From Arcicella aurantiaca (lineage in GTDB: Bacteria > Bacteroidota > Bacteroidia > Cytophagales > Spirosomataceae): DNA of 64,000 nucleotides. Within the stretch, counting starts at the first letter, position 1; the number at the start of each line of letters is the position of its first letter. A model generated the notes under the pieces. That model made no database searches and was not told the DNA's origin. It saw only the letters and a program-made list of their open reading frames with translations. Both the position numbers and the translations under genes were made by a program. The stretch spans positions 124,001 through 188,000 of the forward strand of contig NZ_QGGO01000001.1 in the NCBI RefSeq assembly GCF_003148625.1, written 5' to 3'. Below, piece after piece: positions 54,929-61,895 of the stretch.

Positions 54929-56236
54929 TTACAATCTCACAATCTCCGCACCGATGGCATTCAAACGAGTATCAATATTTTGATAACCTCTATCAATTTG
55001 CTCGATGTTTTCAATAATTGATGTTCCTTTTGCTGACATTGCTGCAATTAATAAAGAAACCCCCGCACGAATATCTGGTGATGTCATTCGGATTCCTCTT
55101 AATTGTTGTTCACGATTTAATCCAACAACGGTTGCACGGTGTGGGTCGCAAAGAATAATTTGAGCTCCCATTTCAATCAATTTATCCACGAAGAATAAAC
55201 GACTTTCAAACATTTTTTGGTGAATCAATACCGTTCCTTTTGCTTGAATTGCCGTTACTAAAACGATACTCAATAAGTCAGGTGTAAATCCAGGCCAAGG
55301 ATGGTCAGAAACCGTTAGCATTGAACCGTCAATGAAAGTTTCGAGTTCGTAACGGTCTTGTGCGGGTACAAAAATATCGTCTCCTCTAATTTCCAATTTA
55401 ATACCTAATTTTTGGAAAGTTTGTGGAATAATTCCTAAATCTGGGATAGAGCAATTTTTGATGGTAATTTCAGACTGAGTCATGGCTGCCATTCCGATGA
55501 ATGAACCAATTTCAATCATATCTGGTAACATCGTGTGTTCCGTTCCAAAAAGTTCAGAAACACCTTCAATCGTCAATAAATTTGAACCTACGCCTGAGAT
55601 TTTTGCACCCATGCGGTTCAACATTTTACAAAGTTGTTGCAAATAAGGCTCGCAAGCAGCATTGTAAATAGTGGTTGTTCCTTCTGCTAAAACTGCCGCC
55701 ATCACGATGTTGGCAGTTCCTGTTACAGACGCTTCGTCCAACAACATATACGTTCCTTGCAAATGAGACGCATCAACTTCGTAAATTCCACCGTCTTCTT
55801 GCGAATAGTTGAATTTTGCCCCCAATTTCATGAATCCTAAAAAGTGCGTATCTAAACGACGACGACCGATTTTGTCTCCACCCGGTGAAGGAATTCTACC
55901 TTTTTTGAAGCGTGCCAACGTTGGTCCAAGTAACATTACTGAGCCACGTAAAGCAGCTGCTTTTTTCTTGTAAGTCTCTGAATTTAAGTAGTCTAAGTTT
56001 ACTTCTGAGGCATCAAATTTTACAGAAGATTCTCCCATACGTGTACAACGCACGCCCATATCACCCAAAAGGTCAATCAATTGATTTACGTCACGAATGT
56101 TTGGAATGTTGTGAATAGTTACGGGTTCTTTGGTTAAAACTACCGCACATAAGATTTGAAGTGCTTCGTTTTTTGCTCCTTGAGGAATAATTTCCCCTTT
56201 CATTTGGCGACCGCCAGTTACTTTAAATGATGCCAT
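54929..56236 (-). CDS. murA: UDP-N-acetylglucosamine 1-carboxyvinyltransferase, Asp-type active site
   Basis: MurA transfers enolpyruvate from PEP to UDP-GlcNAc, the first committed step of peptidoglycan synthesis. The 435-aa protein begins FKVTGGRQMKGEIIPQGAKN with the Lys-Asn substrate site. The active-site loop reads IPSPGGDKIGRRRLDTHF: position 121 is Asp where E. coli MurA has Cys115. Asp at this place is known from Mycobacterium and Chlamydia and makes the enzyme insensitive to fosfomycin. C-terminal DIRAGVSLLIAAMSAKG is intact. A DUF4290 gene lies 81 bp upstream on the same strand, the usual Bacteroidota arrangement. Confidence 0.96.
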   Translation of the reverse strand: MASFKVTGGRQMKGEIIPQGAKNEALQILCAVVLTKEPVTIHNIPNIRDVNQLIDLLGDMGVRCTRMGESSVKFDASEVNLDYLNSETYKKKAAALRGSVMLLGPTLARFKKGRIPSPGGDKIGRRRLDTHFLGFMKLGAKFNYSQEDGGIYEVDASHLQGTYMLLDEASVTGTANIVMAAVLAEGTTTIYNAACEPYLQQLCKMLNRMGAKISGVGSNLLTIEGVSELFGTEHTMLPDMIEIGSFIGMAAMTQSEITIKNCSIPDLGIIPQTFQKLGIKLEIRGDDIFVPAQDRYELETFIDGSMLTVSDHPWPGFTPDLLSIVLVTAIQAKGTVLIHQKMFESRLFFVDKLIEMGAQIILCDPHRATVVGLNREQQLRGIRMTSPDIRAGVSLLIAAMSAKGTSIIENIEQIDRGYQNIDTRLNAIGAEIVRL

Positions 56237-56317
56237 TTAGTTGTTTATCTTTATCAGTTATCTAAAAATGTCAGAGATGAATTTTTTAAATTATTCAATT
56301 TATACACGCTTTCGAAT

Positions 56318-57085
56318 CTATCTACGATTGCGATTATTATTATCGTTTCTACCGTTGTTATTATTATTTCGGTTGTCGTTTCTGCCGTTGTTATTATTAT
56401 TTCGGTTGTCGTTTCTACCGTTGTTATTATTTCGGTTGTCGTTTCTACCGCCGTTGTTATCGTTTCTACTTCCGAAATTCTGACGATTATTATTATTGTT
56501 ATTATTACGGTTATTATTGTCTGGTCGTCTTTCGTTGGTAGAGTTTGAACGATTATTGTTGTTTCTTAGATTTCCTAACGAAGAATTTCCAGAGATTGCC
56601 TGAACAATTTGCGATAATTTCCCTTCCGAAAGTTCAAGAATATGTCCCCAAATTACTTCGTCGTCAACAACTTCTCTATTCCAATTTTGATAAAAAGTTT
56701 TCATCAAACGAGCAATATGAGCTACCAAAATACGCTTTTCGTTGTCGTCTTGTTCGGCAATAGCACGTGAAATTAACAACTCCACATTGCGTCCATAATA
56801 ACGATATTTCAAGAAATTAGTGTTGTACGGAACAGTTTTCGGGAGCTTTCCAACAGCATCTGGAGCAGGAGGAGGAAATGGACTTTCTACATCTAATTTA
56901 AAATTTGACATGATAAATAAATCATCCCACAATTTATTAGAATAGTCTTGGCTATCACGCATATTTGGATGAACCTGACGCATCAGTTCAACCAATAAAT
57001 AAGCGTATTTTGTTCGTGTATTTTTATCTTGAACCGTAAGAATATGGTTCACTAATTTCTGGACGTTGGTTCCGTATTCCTTCAT
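56318..57085 (-). CDS. DUF4290-family protein with Asn-rich tail
   Basis: 255 aa. Residues 1-~175 are the conserved helical DUF4290 domain (YGTNVQKLVNHILTVQD, YAYLLVELMRQVHPNMRDSQ, YYGRNVELLISRAI). From ~175 the protein becomes a low-complexity tail of Asn, Arg, Asp and Gly built from an 11-residue unit (NDNRNNNNNGR). The tail is likely disordered and variable in length. The function is unknown; the link to murA is by conserved neighbourhood. Confidence 0.85.
   Translation of the reverse strand: MKEYGTNVQKLVNHILTVQDKNTRTKYAYLLVELMRQVHPNMRDSQDYSNKLWDDLFIMSNFKLDVESPFPPPAPDAVGKLPKTVPYNTNFLKYRYYGRNVELLISRAIAEQDDNEKRILVAHIARLMKTFYQNWNREVVDDEVIWGHILELSEGKLSQIVQAISGNSSLGNLRNNNNRSNSTNERRPDNNNRNNNNNNNRQNFGSRNDNNGGRNDNRNNNNGRNDNRNNNNNGRNDNRNNNNNGRNDNNNRNRR
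56325..56470. repeat. Coding tandem repeat of the Asn-rich tail
   Basis: About four copies of a 30-33-bp unit (plus strand CGTTGTTATTATTATTTCGG then TTGTCGTTTCTAC) encode the tail of the DUF4290 protein. Unit length differs by 3 bp between copies, so slippage keeps the frame. Confidence 0.8.
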
Positions 57086-57171
57086 GAGAATGTATATCTA
57101 TTCAACAAATGTTGTAAAAGTCGATGATTTTTCACGAAGATACAAAAATGAGAGGTAATTGAGAATAGATT

Positions 57172-57549
57172 TTAGAGAATAGATGAGATAATGTAACTAA
57201 AATGATTCCACAAAATGATGCCTGCTACTACTAAAGCTCCAAAAACGAATAATAGAACGGCTCCAGCAGCTACGTCTTTTGCTTTTTTTGCCAAAGGATG
57301 AAATGCTGGAGAAGCCAAATCTACTAATGCTTCAATGGCTGTATTCACTGCTTCTAAAGCTAAAACACCACTCATTGTCAAAATGATTGCTAACCATTCA
57401 GCCTCAGAAAAACCAATCAGAAAACCAGAAATTACGACTACAACAACTGCTAAAAGGTGAATTTTAGCATTATTTTCAGATTTGAAGAGTGTAATAATTC
57501 CTTCCCAAGCAAACGGAACACTTTTTAAGAATTTTTGAATGTTTATCAT
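57172..57549 (-). CDS. dgkA: Diacylglycerol/undecaprenol kinase family protein
   Basis: From the ATG at 57549 (MINIQKFLKSVPFAWEG) the protein has 125 aa, the usual DgkA size; the longer frame from 57633 merely translates an intergenic repeat (57578-57671). Three membrane helices and the signature LEAVNTAIEALVDL are present, with SENNAKIHL near the first helix. It phosphorylates diacylglycerol or undecaprenol at the inner membrane. Confidence 0.9.
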   Translation of the reverse strand: MINIQKFLKSVPFAWEGIITLFKSENNAKIHLLAVVVVVISGFLIGFSEAEWLAIILTMSGVLALEAVNTAIEALVDLASPAFHPLAKKAKDVAAGAVLLFVFGALVVAGIILWNHFSYIISSIL

Positions 57550-57577
57550 AATTTCAGTTTTATTAAGAGCAAATTTA

Positions 57578-57671
57578 GCCACGAAGTCACAAAGACACAA
57601 AGTTGAAAATGTCTTCGCTGTGAATGCTCTCAAAATATATCAATTTCTTAGCGTCTTTGTGCCTTCGTGGC
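57578..57671. repeat. Inverted repeat of the CCACGAAGGCACAAAGAC type
   Basis: GCCACGAAGTCACAAAGACA... (57578-57602) pairs with 57647-57671 at 21 of 25 positions. This word class is a dispersed repeat in many Bacteroidota genomes. It lies between two same-strand genes. Confidence 0.7.
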
Positions 57672-57677
57672 AAAACT

Positions 57678-58337
57678 TTATTCTTCCTTCAAATGAATCA
57701 AACTATAAAACATCCAATACGCTAAACCGATAAAAATTGAAAACTCAAAAGTCATTAAAATTGCCGTTGGATTTTTGATAGAATGAAAAATGTATTTCAT
57801 TAAAGTGAAGGGATGAAAAAAGAAATCCCAAGAATTAAAGCGTTCTACTCGCCCTAAAAATATCCCAAAGCCTGATAAAGCAATCGTTCCTAAAGTAAAT
57901 AAATTACTCCAATTGAGTGAAAAGACGTGCGTCCAAACCTTCTGAATCCAATAAAGCGATAATAAACCACAAGCCAAACTCACGAAAGCATACGTAAAAA
58001 TCATGATTTGATAGTGCCAATAAGTATTGCCCGAAAGCGACCGCAAATGCACCAAATCGGTAATAATATACGGTGAATTTGGGAAAAACAACAACCAAAG
58101 CAAACTCACCGAAAGCACTTCCCATTTTTGAAGGGCGTTAATTTTTACTTTGTTTTCAAGCCAAATGACTATGAAAATGGGAATCCAAGCTAAAAATAAA
58201 TTCCAGTTGATGCCCCAAAGTGCAAGATTATGCGTCAAAATGGTTTTTAAAATGAATAAACCAACGGCAGAAGCGGACATTAATCCGAGTGTAAAAATCA
58301 ATCTAAAACGATTGATAGGAATATTGAAAATTTTCAT
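57678..58337 (-). CDS. DUF1361-family membrane protein
   Basis: From the ATG at 58337 (MKIFNIPINRFRLIF) the protein has ~219 aa with six or seven membrane helices. LWLLFFPNSPYIITDLVHL is the DUF1361 hallmark. The function is unknown. The longer start at 58373 would translate part of a degenerate REP-like repeat at 58352-58400 and is rejected. Confidence 0.82.
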   Translation of the reverse strand: MKIFNIPINRFRLIFTLGLMSASAVGLFILKTILTHNLALWGINWNLFLAWIPIFIVIWLENKVKINALQKWEVLSVSLLWLLFFPNSPYIITDLVHLRSLSGNTYWHYQIMIFTYAFVSLACGLLSLYWIQKVWTHVFSLNWSNLFTLGTIALSGFGIFLGRVERFNSWDFFFHPFTLMKYIFHSIKNPTAILMTFEFSIFIGLAYWMFYSLIHLKEE

Positions 58338-58351
58338 AAGTTTTTTTGAAA

Positions 58352-58400
58352 AATGGACAGCTTGCCTTTTCAATGAAACGACAAGACTGCCCTGTGTTCG
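58352..58400. repeat. Degenerate REP-like pair related to 8598-8613
   Basis: GGACAGCTTGCC near 58355 and GACAAGACTGCCCTGTGTT near 58380 are inverted, imperfect copies of the TAACACGGACAGCCTTGTCC word found at 8592-8612. It lies in the short gap between two genes. Confidence 0.4.
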
Positions 58401-58402
58401 AA

Positions 58403-59803
58403 CTATTCTTCTCTATTGTTATAAGCACGATACCAGTCTATATTTCGGGTCAAGTACATGACGATTGCCAAAATAATTAATAGTCCGATACTTCCGAGCA
58501 ATAAAGAATAATCTTCCAACTGTAATAATGAATAGAAAAAGCCATAAAGCAACGCAAGTATTCCGTTGAATATCAGAGTGATACGAGTATTTTTGAAGAT
58601 GCTTTGCGTATAAAAAATTATGAGTGTGAGTATAACAACACAGCCTATTAAGTATGCTATATTGAACGATAAATGTTCTGAAATGGCAAGAAGTAATACG
58701 TAAAATAAGCTAATTGCAAAACCTACTAACAAGTATTGAATGGGGTGCAAACGTCTTTTATTGAGAATTTCTACGAAGAAAAACGCTATAAAAGTGATAA
58801 CAATAAACATCAAATTGTATTTAGTAGAACGAATTGTTTTTTGATACTCATCGACAGGTAAAAGTAATTTTACACCAAAAGAACTTGGCAATTCTGCCGC
58901 AACTTTTGTAGGGATTGCTTCTTGATTGGATGCTGAAATATTTTCTTGATAATTAGTACCAATAAAATTTCCAAGTCCTTGTTGCGGATAGTTTCGGTTG
59001 AGATGTAATTCATTCCAAACAGCTTTAAACCCTTTTTCTGTAACTTGACGGTCGTCTGGCAATGATGCTCCCACAAAACTTGGCGTTCCCCAAGACGATT
59101 CTATGGTCACTTTTGTTGTTTTTCCGAATGGTAAAAAGTCAATTTCCTTGCTTCCATTTAAGTTGATATGGGCATCAAAATTGATGGTTTCGGAATCTAA
59201 ATTGATGGGGCAACTTACGCCAGAGGCAAACAAATCTTTCGACTCAATTCCAGAGTTCATTTCTTTTGGTACTCCATTGATTTTCAAATTAATTGCCTCT
59301 TTGATTCCCTTCATATCCGTTAATCCAAAAGAGATAAACGCTTCTGAAAATAGAAATCTTTCTTTCGGAATTTTCAATAATTCAACGTTCGGTTTTTTGA
59401 AAAATCCTTCGATATGCAGTTGTGCATTATAAAGCATCACGACGTAAATACCTCGATACCGTTTTTCTGGAATCAGTTTGCCTGTAATATTAAGATTTTC
59501 GGGTAAAAAGTGGGCGTATTCTATCACTGTTGACTTTTTACCTTTATCATCTTCTTGGATTATGGTATAAGGAATGGTAATAACTGCCCCGCCAATAGTC
59601 TGATTACTTCCCCATTTTGAGGTTATTTCTTCCACCGCATTGTCACGAGTAGCTTGTCGTTCATGAATCAAACTTTCCAACATGGCAGAAGGAATTATTA
59701 ATATCAAAATCAGAATGAAAATGGTAATAAGTTTGAGCATAACCGAACTTTTTACCCAATTATTAAAGCGTTCAAAAAGCGATGTTTTTTCTGTTGATTC
59801 CAT
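58403..59803 (-). CDS. creD: Cell-envelope protein CreD
   Basis: This 466-aa inner-membrane protein has an N-terminal helix (LKLITIFILILILIIPSAML), a large extracytoplasmic domain (GGAVITIPYTI, FLPENLNITGKLIPEKRYRG, LPFGKTTKVTIESSWGTPSF) and several C-terminal helices (RRLHPIQYLLVGFAISLFYV; LLALSEHLSFNIAYLIGC-like). In Proteobacteria creD is controlled by the CreBC two-component system and affects envelope integrity and beta-lactam response. Here no CreBC is present; a winged-helix regulator and a small membrane protein precede it, forming a three-gene operon. Confidence 0.92.
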   Translation of the reverse strand: MESTEKTSLFERFNNWVKSSVMLKLITIFILILILIIPSAMLESLIHERQATRDNAVEEITSKWGSNQTIGGAVITIPYTIIQEDDKGKKSTVIEYAHFLPENLNITGKLIPEKRYRGIYVVMLYNAQLHIEGFFKKPNVELLKIPKERFLFSEAFISFGLTDMKGIKEAINLKINGVPKEMNSGIESKDLFASGVSCPINLDSETINFDAHINLNGSKEIDFLPFGKTTKVTIESSWGTPSFVGASLPDDRQVTEKGFKAVWNELHLNRNYPQQGLGNFIGTNYQENISASNQEAIPTKVAAELPSSFGVKLLLPVDEYQKTIRSTKYNLMFIVITFIAFFFVEILNKRRLHPIQYLLVGFAISLFYVLLLAISEHLSFNIAYLIGCVVILTLIIFYTQSIFKNTRITLIFNGILALLYGFFYSLLQLEDYSLLLGSIGLLIILAIVMYLTRNIDWYRAYNNREE

Positions 59804-59904
59804 GATTATGTTGGGGTTGGATTTTTATTTACAATTTTTATTTTACAAACTACTTTGTATTTCAAAGTTAATGTTTCTAAAAAAAGTCTTTAAAAGACTT
59901 GATT

Positions 59905-60201
59905 TTACATTCCTTTTATCAAAGCTTCTAAAGCATTCAAATGCTCTTGAAAGGCTTGTTTTCCTTCTGTTGTTGCTTGAAAAGACGTATTCGGTCGTTT
60001 GCCAATAAATGCCTTACGGATTTGTATGTATTTTTCTTTTTCTAATGCTGAAATATGAGATGATAAATTACCGTCTGTAAGGTCAAGCATTTCTTTTAAT
60101 TCGCCAAAATCTACCCAATCGTTCACCATGAGGATAGACATAATGCCCAACCGTACACGATTTTCGAAAGCTTTATTTATATCAGCGATTAAGTTTTTCA
60201 T
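59905..60201 (-). CDS. Winged-helix regulator (HTH_34/ArsR-like)
   Basis: This 98-aa protein consists almost only of a winged helix: NRVRLGIMSILMVNDWVDFG, LKEMLDLTDGNLSSHISALE (recognition helix), KEKYIQIRKAFIGKRPNTSF (wing). There are no metal-binding Cys of ArsR sensors. It is co-transcribed with the membrane protein upstream and creD downstream and probably controls this operon; the signal is unknown. Confidence 0.85.
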   Translation of the reverse strand: MKNLIADINKAFENRVRLGIMSILMVNDWVDFGELKEMLDLTDGNLSSHISALEKEKYIQIRKAFIGKRPNTSFQATTEGKQAFQEHLNALEALIKGM

Positions 60202-60249
60202 AACAAATTTTAAAAATTGAGTGATTTATCTAAATAGTTTTTTCGTAAA

Positions 60250-60861
60250 TCACCGCTCATATTTCTTGTACATCACAATTCCGTAAACAATGTGTAAAAC
60301 TCCAAAACCCAAAGCCCAGAAGAGTAATCCGATTCGCCATTCGTTCAAAAGTCCGCAAGCTAAGCCCAAAACAACTTCTATGTAACCTACATATTTAACA
60401 TCGTCGTAAGTGTATTTTGAGGCGTTTATTAAGGCTAAACCATAAAAAACTAAAGTTGCAGAGTCAATCAAATGCGGAGCTTGTTGTAATAAAATCAAGC
60501 AGAAAAAACCGCCTGCAATTAACGGAACGCCCATATTTACCAATAATCTTCTCGAAGTATTATCCCAAAGCTTTAATCCTTTCTTTTTGGCTTGTCGAGC
60601 AGTTAAATAAAATGCAAAAATAAGCGAAAACGTCAAAACCACGATGCCGTCAACTACAATGAAACGGAGCAAAGGAGTATTGTCTAATAGATTCAAATAC
60701 TCGCCTTCGTTATCTTCCAAAATACGATTATAGGCAATATAGGCACCTATTAAAGCAAATGTTCCTGCAAAAACGCCTGATAATCCACTCAATGAAATAA
60801 ATCGAGAAGAACGTTCCATCATCGAACGAATTTCTGTAAGGTCTTGGAGATGTTGTTTCAT
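60250..60861 (-). CDS. Membrane protein of the creD operon
   Basis: This 203-aa protein has about six membrane helices (LSGVFAGTFALIGAYIAYN; GIVVLTFSLIFAFYLTA; VYGIVMYKKYER at the end). No named family recognised, but the trio membrane protein, winged-helix regulator, CreD recurs in Bacteroidota. A promoter-like TTACTTTG (minus) lies ~30 bp upstream. Confidence 0.7.
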   Translation of the reverse strand: MKQHLQDLTEIRSMMERSSRFISLSGLSGVFAGTFALIGAYIAYNRILEDNEGEYLNLLDNTPLLRFIVVDGIVVLTFSLIFAFYLTARQAKKKGLKLWDNTSRRLLVNMGVPLIAGGFFCLILLQQAPHLIDSATLVFYGLALINASKYTYDDVKYVGYIEVVLGLACGLLNEWRIGLLFWALGFGVLHIVYGIVMYKKYER

Positions 60862-60950
60862 TTTGATTCAAATTACTTTGTGGTGCAAAGTAAATGTGTG
60901 AGTTTTTATTTTCCAAACTTTTATAGATTATTTATTTGGAAAATTAATGT

Positions 60951-61165
60951 AACACAGACTTCAGTCTGTAAGTATAAAATTGTTGATTGAAAATATTTCA
61001 TATATTTACTGTTACAGACTAAAGTCTGTGTTACATTTTACAGACTAAAGTCTGTGTTATATTTTACAGACTAAAGTCTGTGTTACATTTTACAGACTAA
61101 AGTCTGTGTTACATTTTACAGACTAAAGTCTGTGTTACATTTTACAGACTAAAGTCTGTGTTACA
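60951..61165. repeat. REP array: seven CAGAC-N4-GTCTG palindromes, six at exact 26-bp period
   Basis: Palindromes start at 60955 (TTCA centre), then 61015, 61041, 61067, 61093, 61119 and 61145 (all TAAA centre). The 26-bp unit is CAGACTAAAGTCTG plus TGTTACATTTTA (one unit has TGTTATATTTTA). The array ends 12 bp before the start codon of the transposase gene and must form much of its leader. It shares its palindrome with the arrays at 18.3 and 40.2 kb. Confidence 0.92.
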
Positions 61166-61176
61166 AATTCTACCAA

Positions 61177-61857
61177 ATGAAATTAATCAAAACTGTCTAC
61201 CGAAGAAATCTGCCCCATATCCAACCAATTGGTTCAACTTTCTTTATTACTTTTAATCTTCATGATGCAATTCCGGTACAGATTATTGTTGCTTTACAAC
61301 AGGAAAAACTTATCAAAATTGCTTATCTAAGAGATAATAGACCTCTAAATTTTTATGAGGAAATTATTAAAGAACACAAACGACATTTCTCGAGATTTGA
61401 TGCTATTTTGGATAATGCTATTCATGGTGAAAACTACTTAAAGAATAGAGAAGTTGCCCAAATAGTGATGGATAAAATAACCTTTTACGATGGAAAATAT
61501 TATGATTTGTTGGCAGTTTGCATTATGTCTAATCATGTACATTTATTGATAGATTTGTATGTGCAAATTGAGGATTTGCCAGCAAGTACAGAAATTACCT
61601 CTAATAATTATAAACCTTTGTCAGAGCTATTAAAGTTGATAAAAGGAAGTTCAGCTTATGAAGCGAATAAAATTATTAAGAGAAAAGGGAGATTTTGGCA
61701 AGTAGAGTCGTATGACCACTATGTTAGAAATGAAAAGGAACGGGATAATATCATCAGCTATATAGCAAATAATCCTGTCAAAGCTAACTTGGTAAATTTT
61801 TGGCAGGATTTTTCCTTTACTTACGTGAAAGATGTTTATCAATTAAATTTACCTTGA
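61177..61857 (+). CDS. REP-associated tyrosine (Y1/HUH) transposase
   Basis: 226 aa. IMSNHVHLLID carries the HUH metal-binding pair His120 and His122. The catalytic Tyr candidate is Tyr195 in NIISYIANNPVKANLV, the family's YIxxNPVKA motif. GRFWQVESYDHYVRNEKER upstream is also typical of RAYTs. There is no IS200/IS605 partner gene (tnpB) and no long ends. The gene is enclosed by CAGACTAAAGTCTG palindromes on both sides (array up to 61158; single copy at 61865), the natural substrates of this class. RAYTs nick and move REP elements. All key residues are kept, so activity is plausible. Confidence 0.92.
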   Translation: MKLIKTVYRRNLPHIQPIGSTFFITFNLHDAIPVQIIVALQQEKLIKIAYLRDNRPLNFYEEIIKEHKRHFSRFDAILDNAIHGENYLKNREVAQIVMDKITFYDGKYYDLLAVCIMSNHVHLLIDLYVQIEDLPASTEITSNNYKPLSELLKLIKGSSAYEANKIIKRKGRFWQVESYDHYVRNEKERDNIISYIANNPVKANLVNFWQDFSFTYVKDVYQLNLP

Positions 61858-61862
61858 TTATT

Positions 61863-61884
61863 TACAGACTAAAGTCTGTGTTAC
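61863..61884. repeat. Single REP palindrome 3' of the transposase gene
   Basis: CAGACTAAAGTCTG at 61865-61878 with TTA and TGTTAC flanks, identical to the 26-bp unit upstream. It lies 6 bp after the transposase stop and 12 bp before the next start. Confidence 0.9.
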
Positions 61885-61895
61885 TTCAATCCGCC

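Noticed and set aside
56241-56483. Plus-strand frame with Leu/Arg-rich repeats opposite the DUF4290 tail
   Set aside because: It is the antisense of the Asn-rich coding repeat; composition follows from the repeat.
60951-61165. Regular 26-bp repeats resembling a CRISPR array
   Set aside because: There are no unique spacers at all; it is a pure tandem repeat of a REP unit next to a RAYT.
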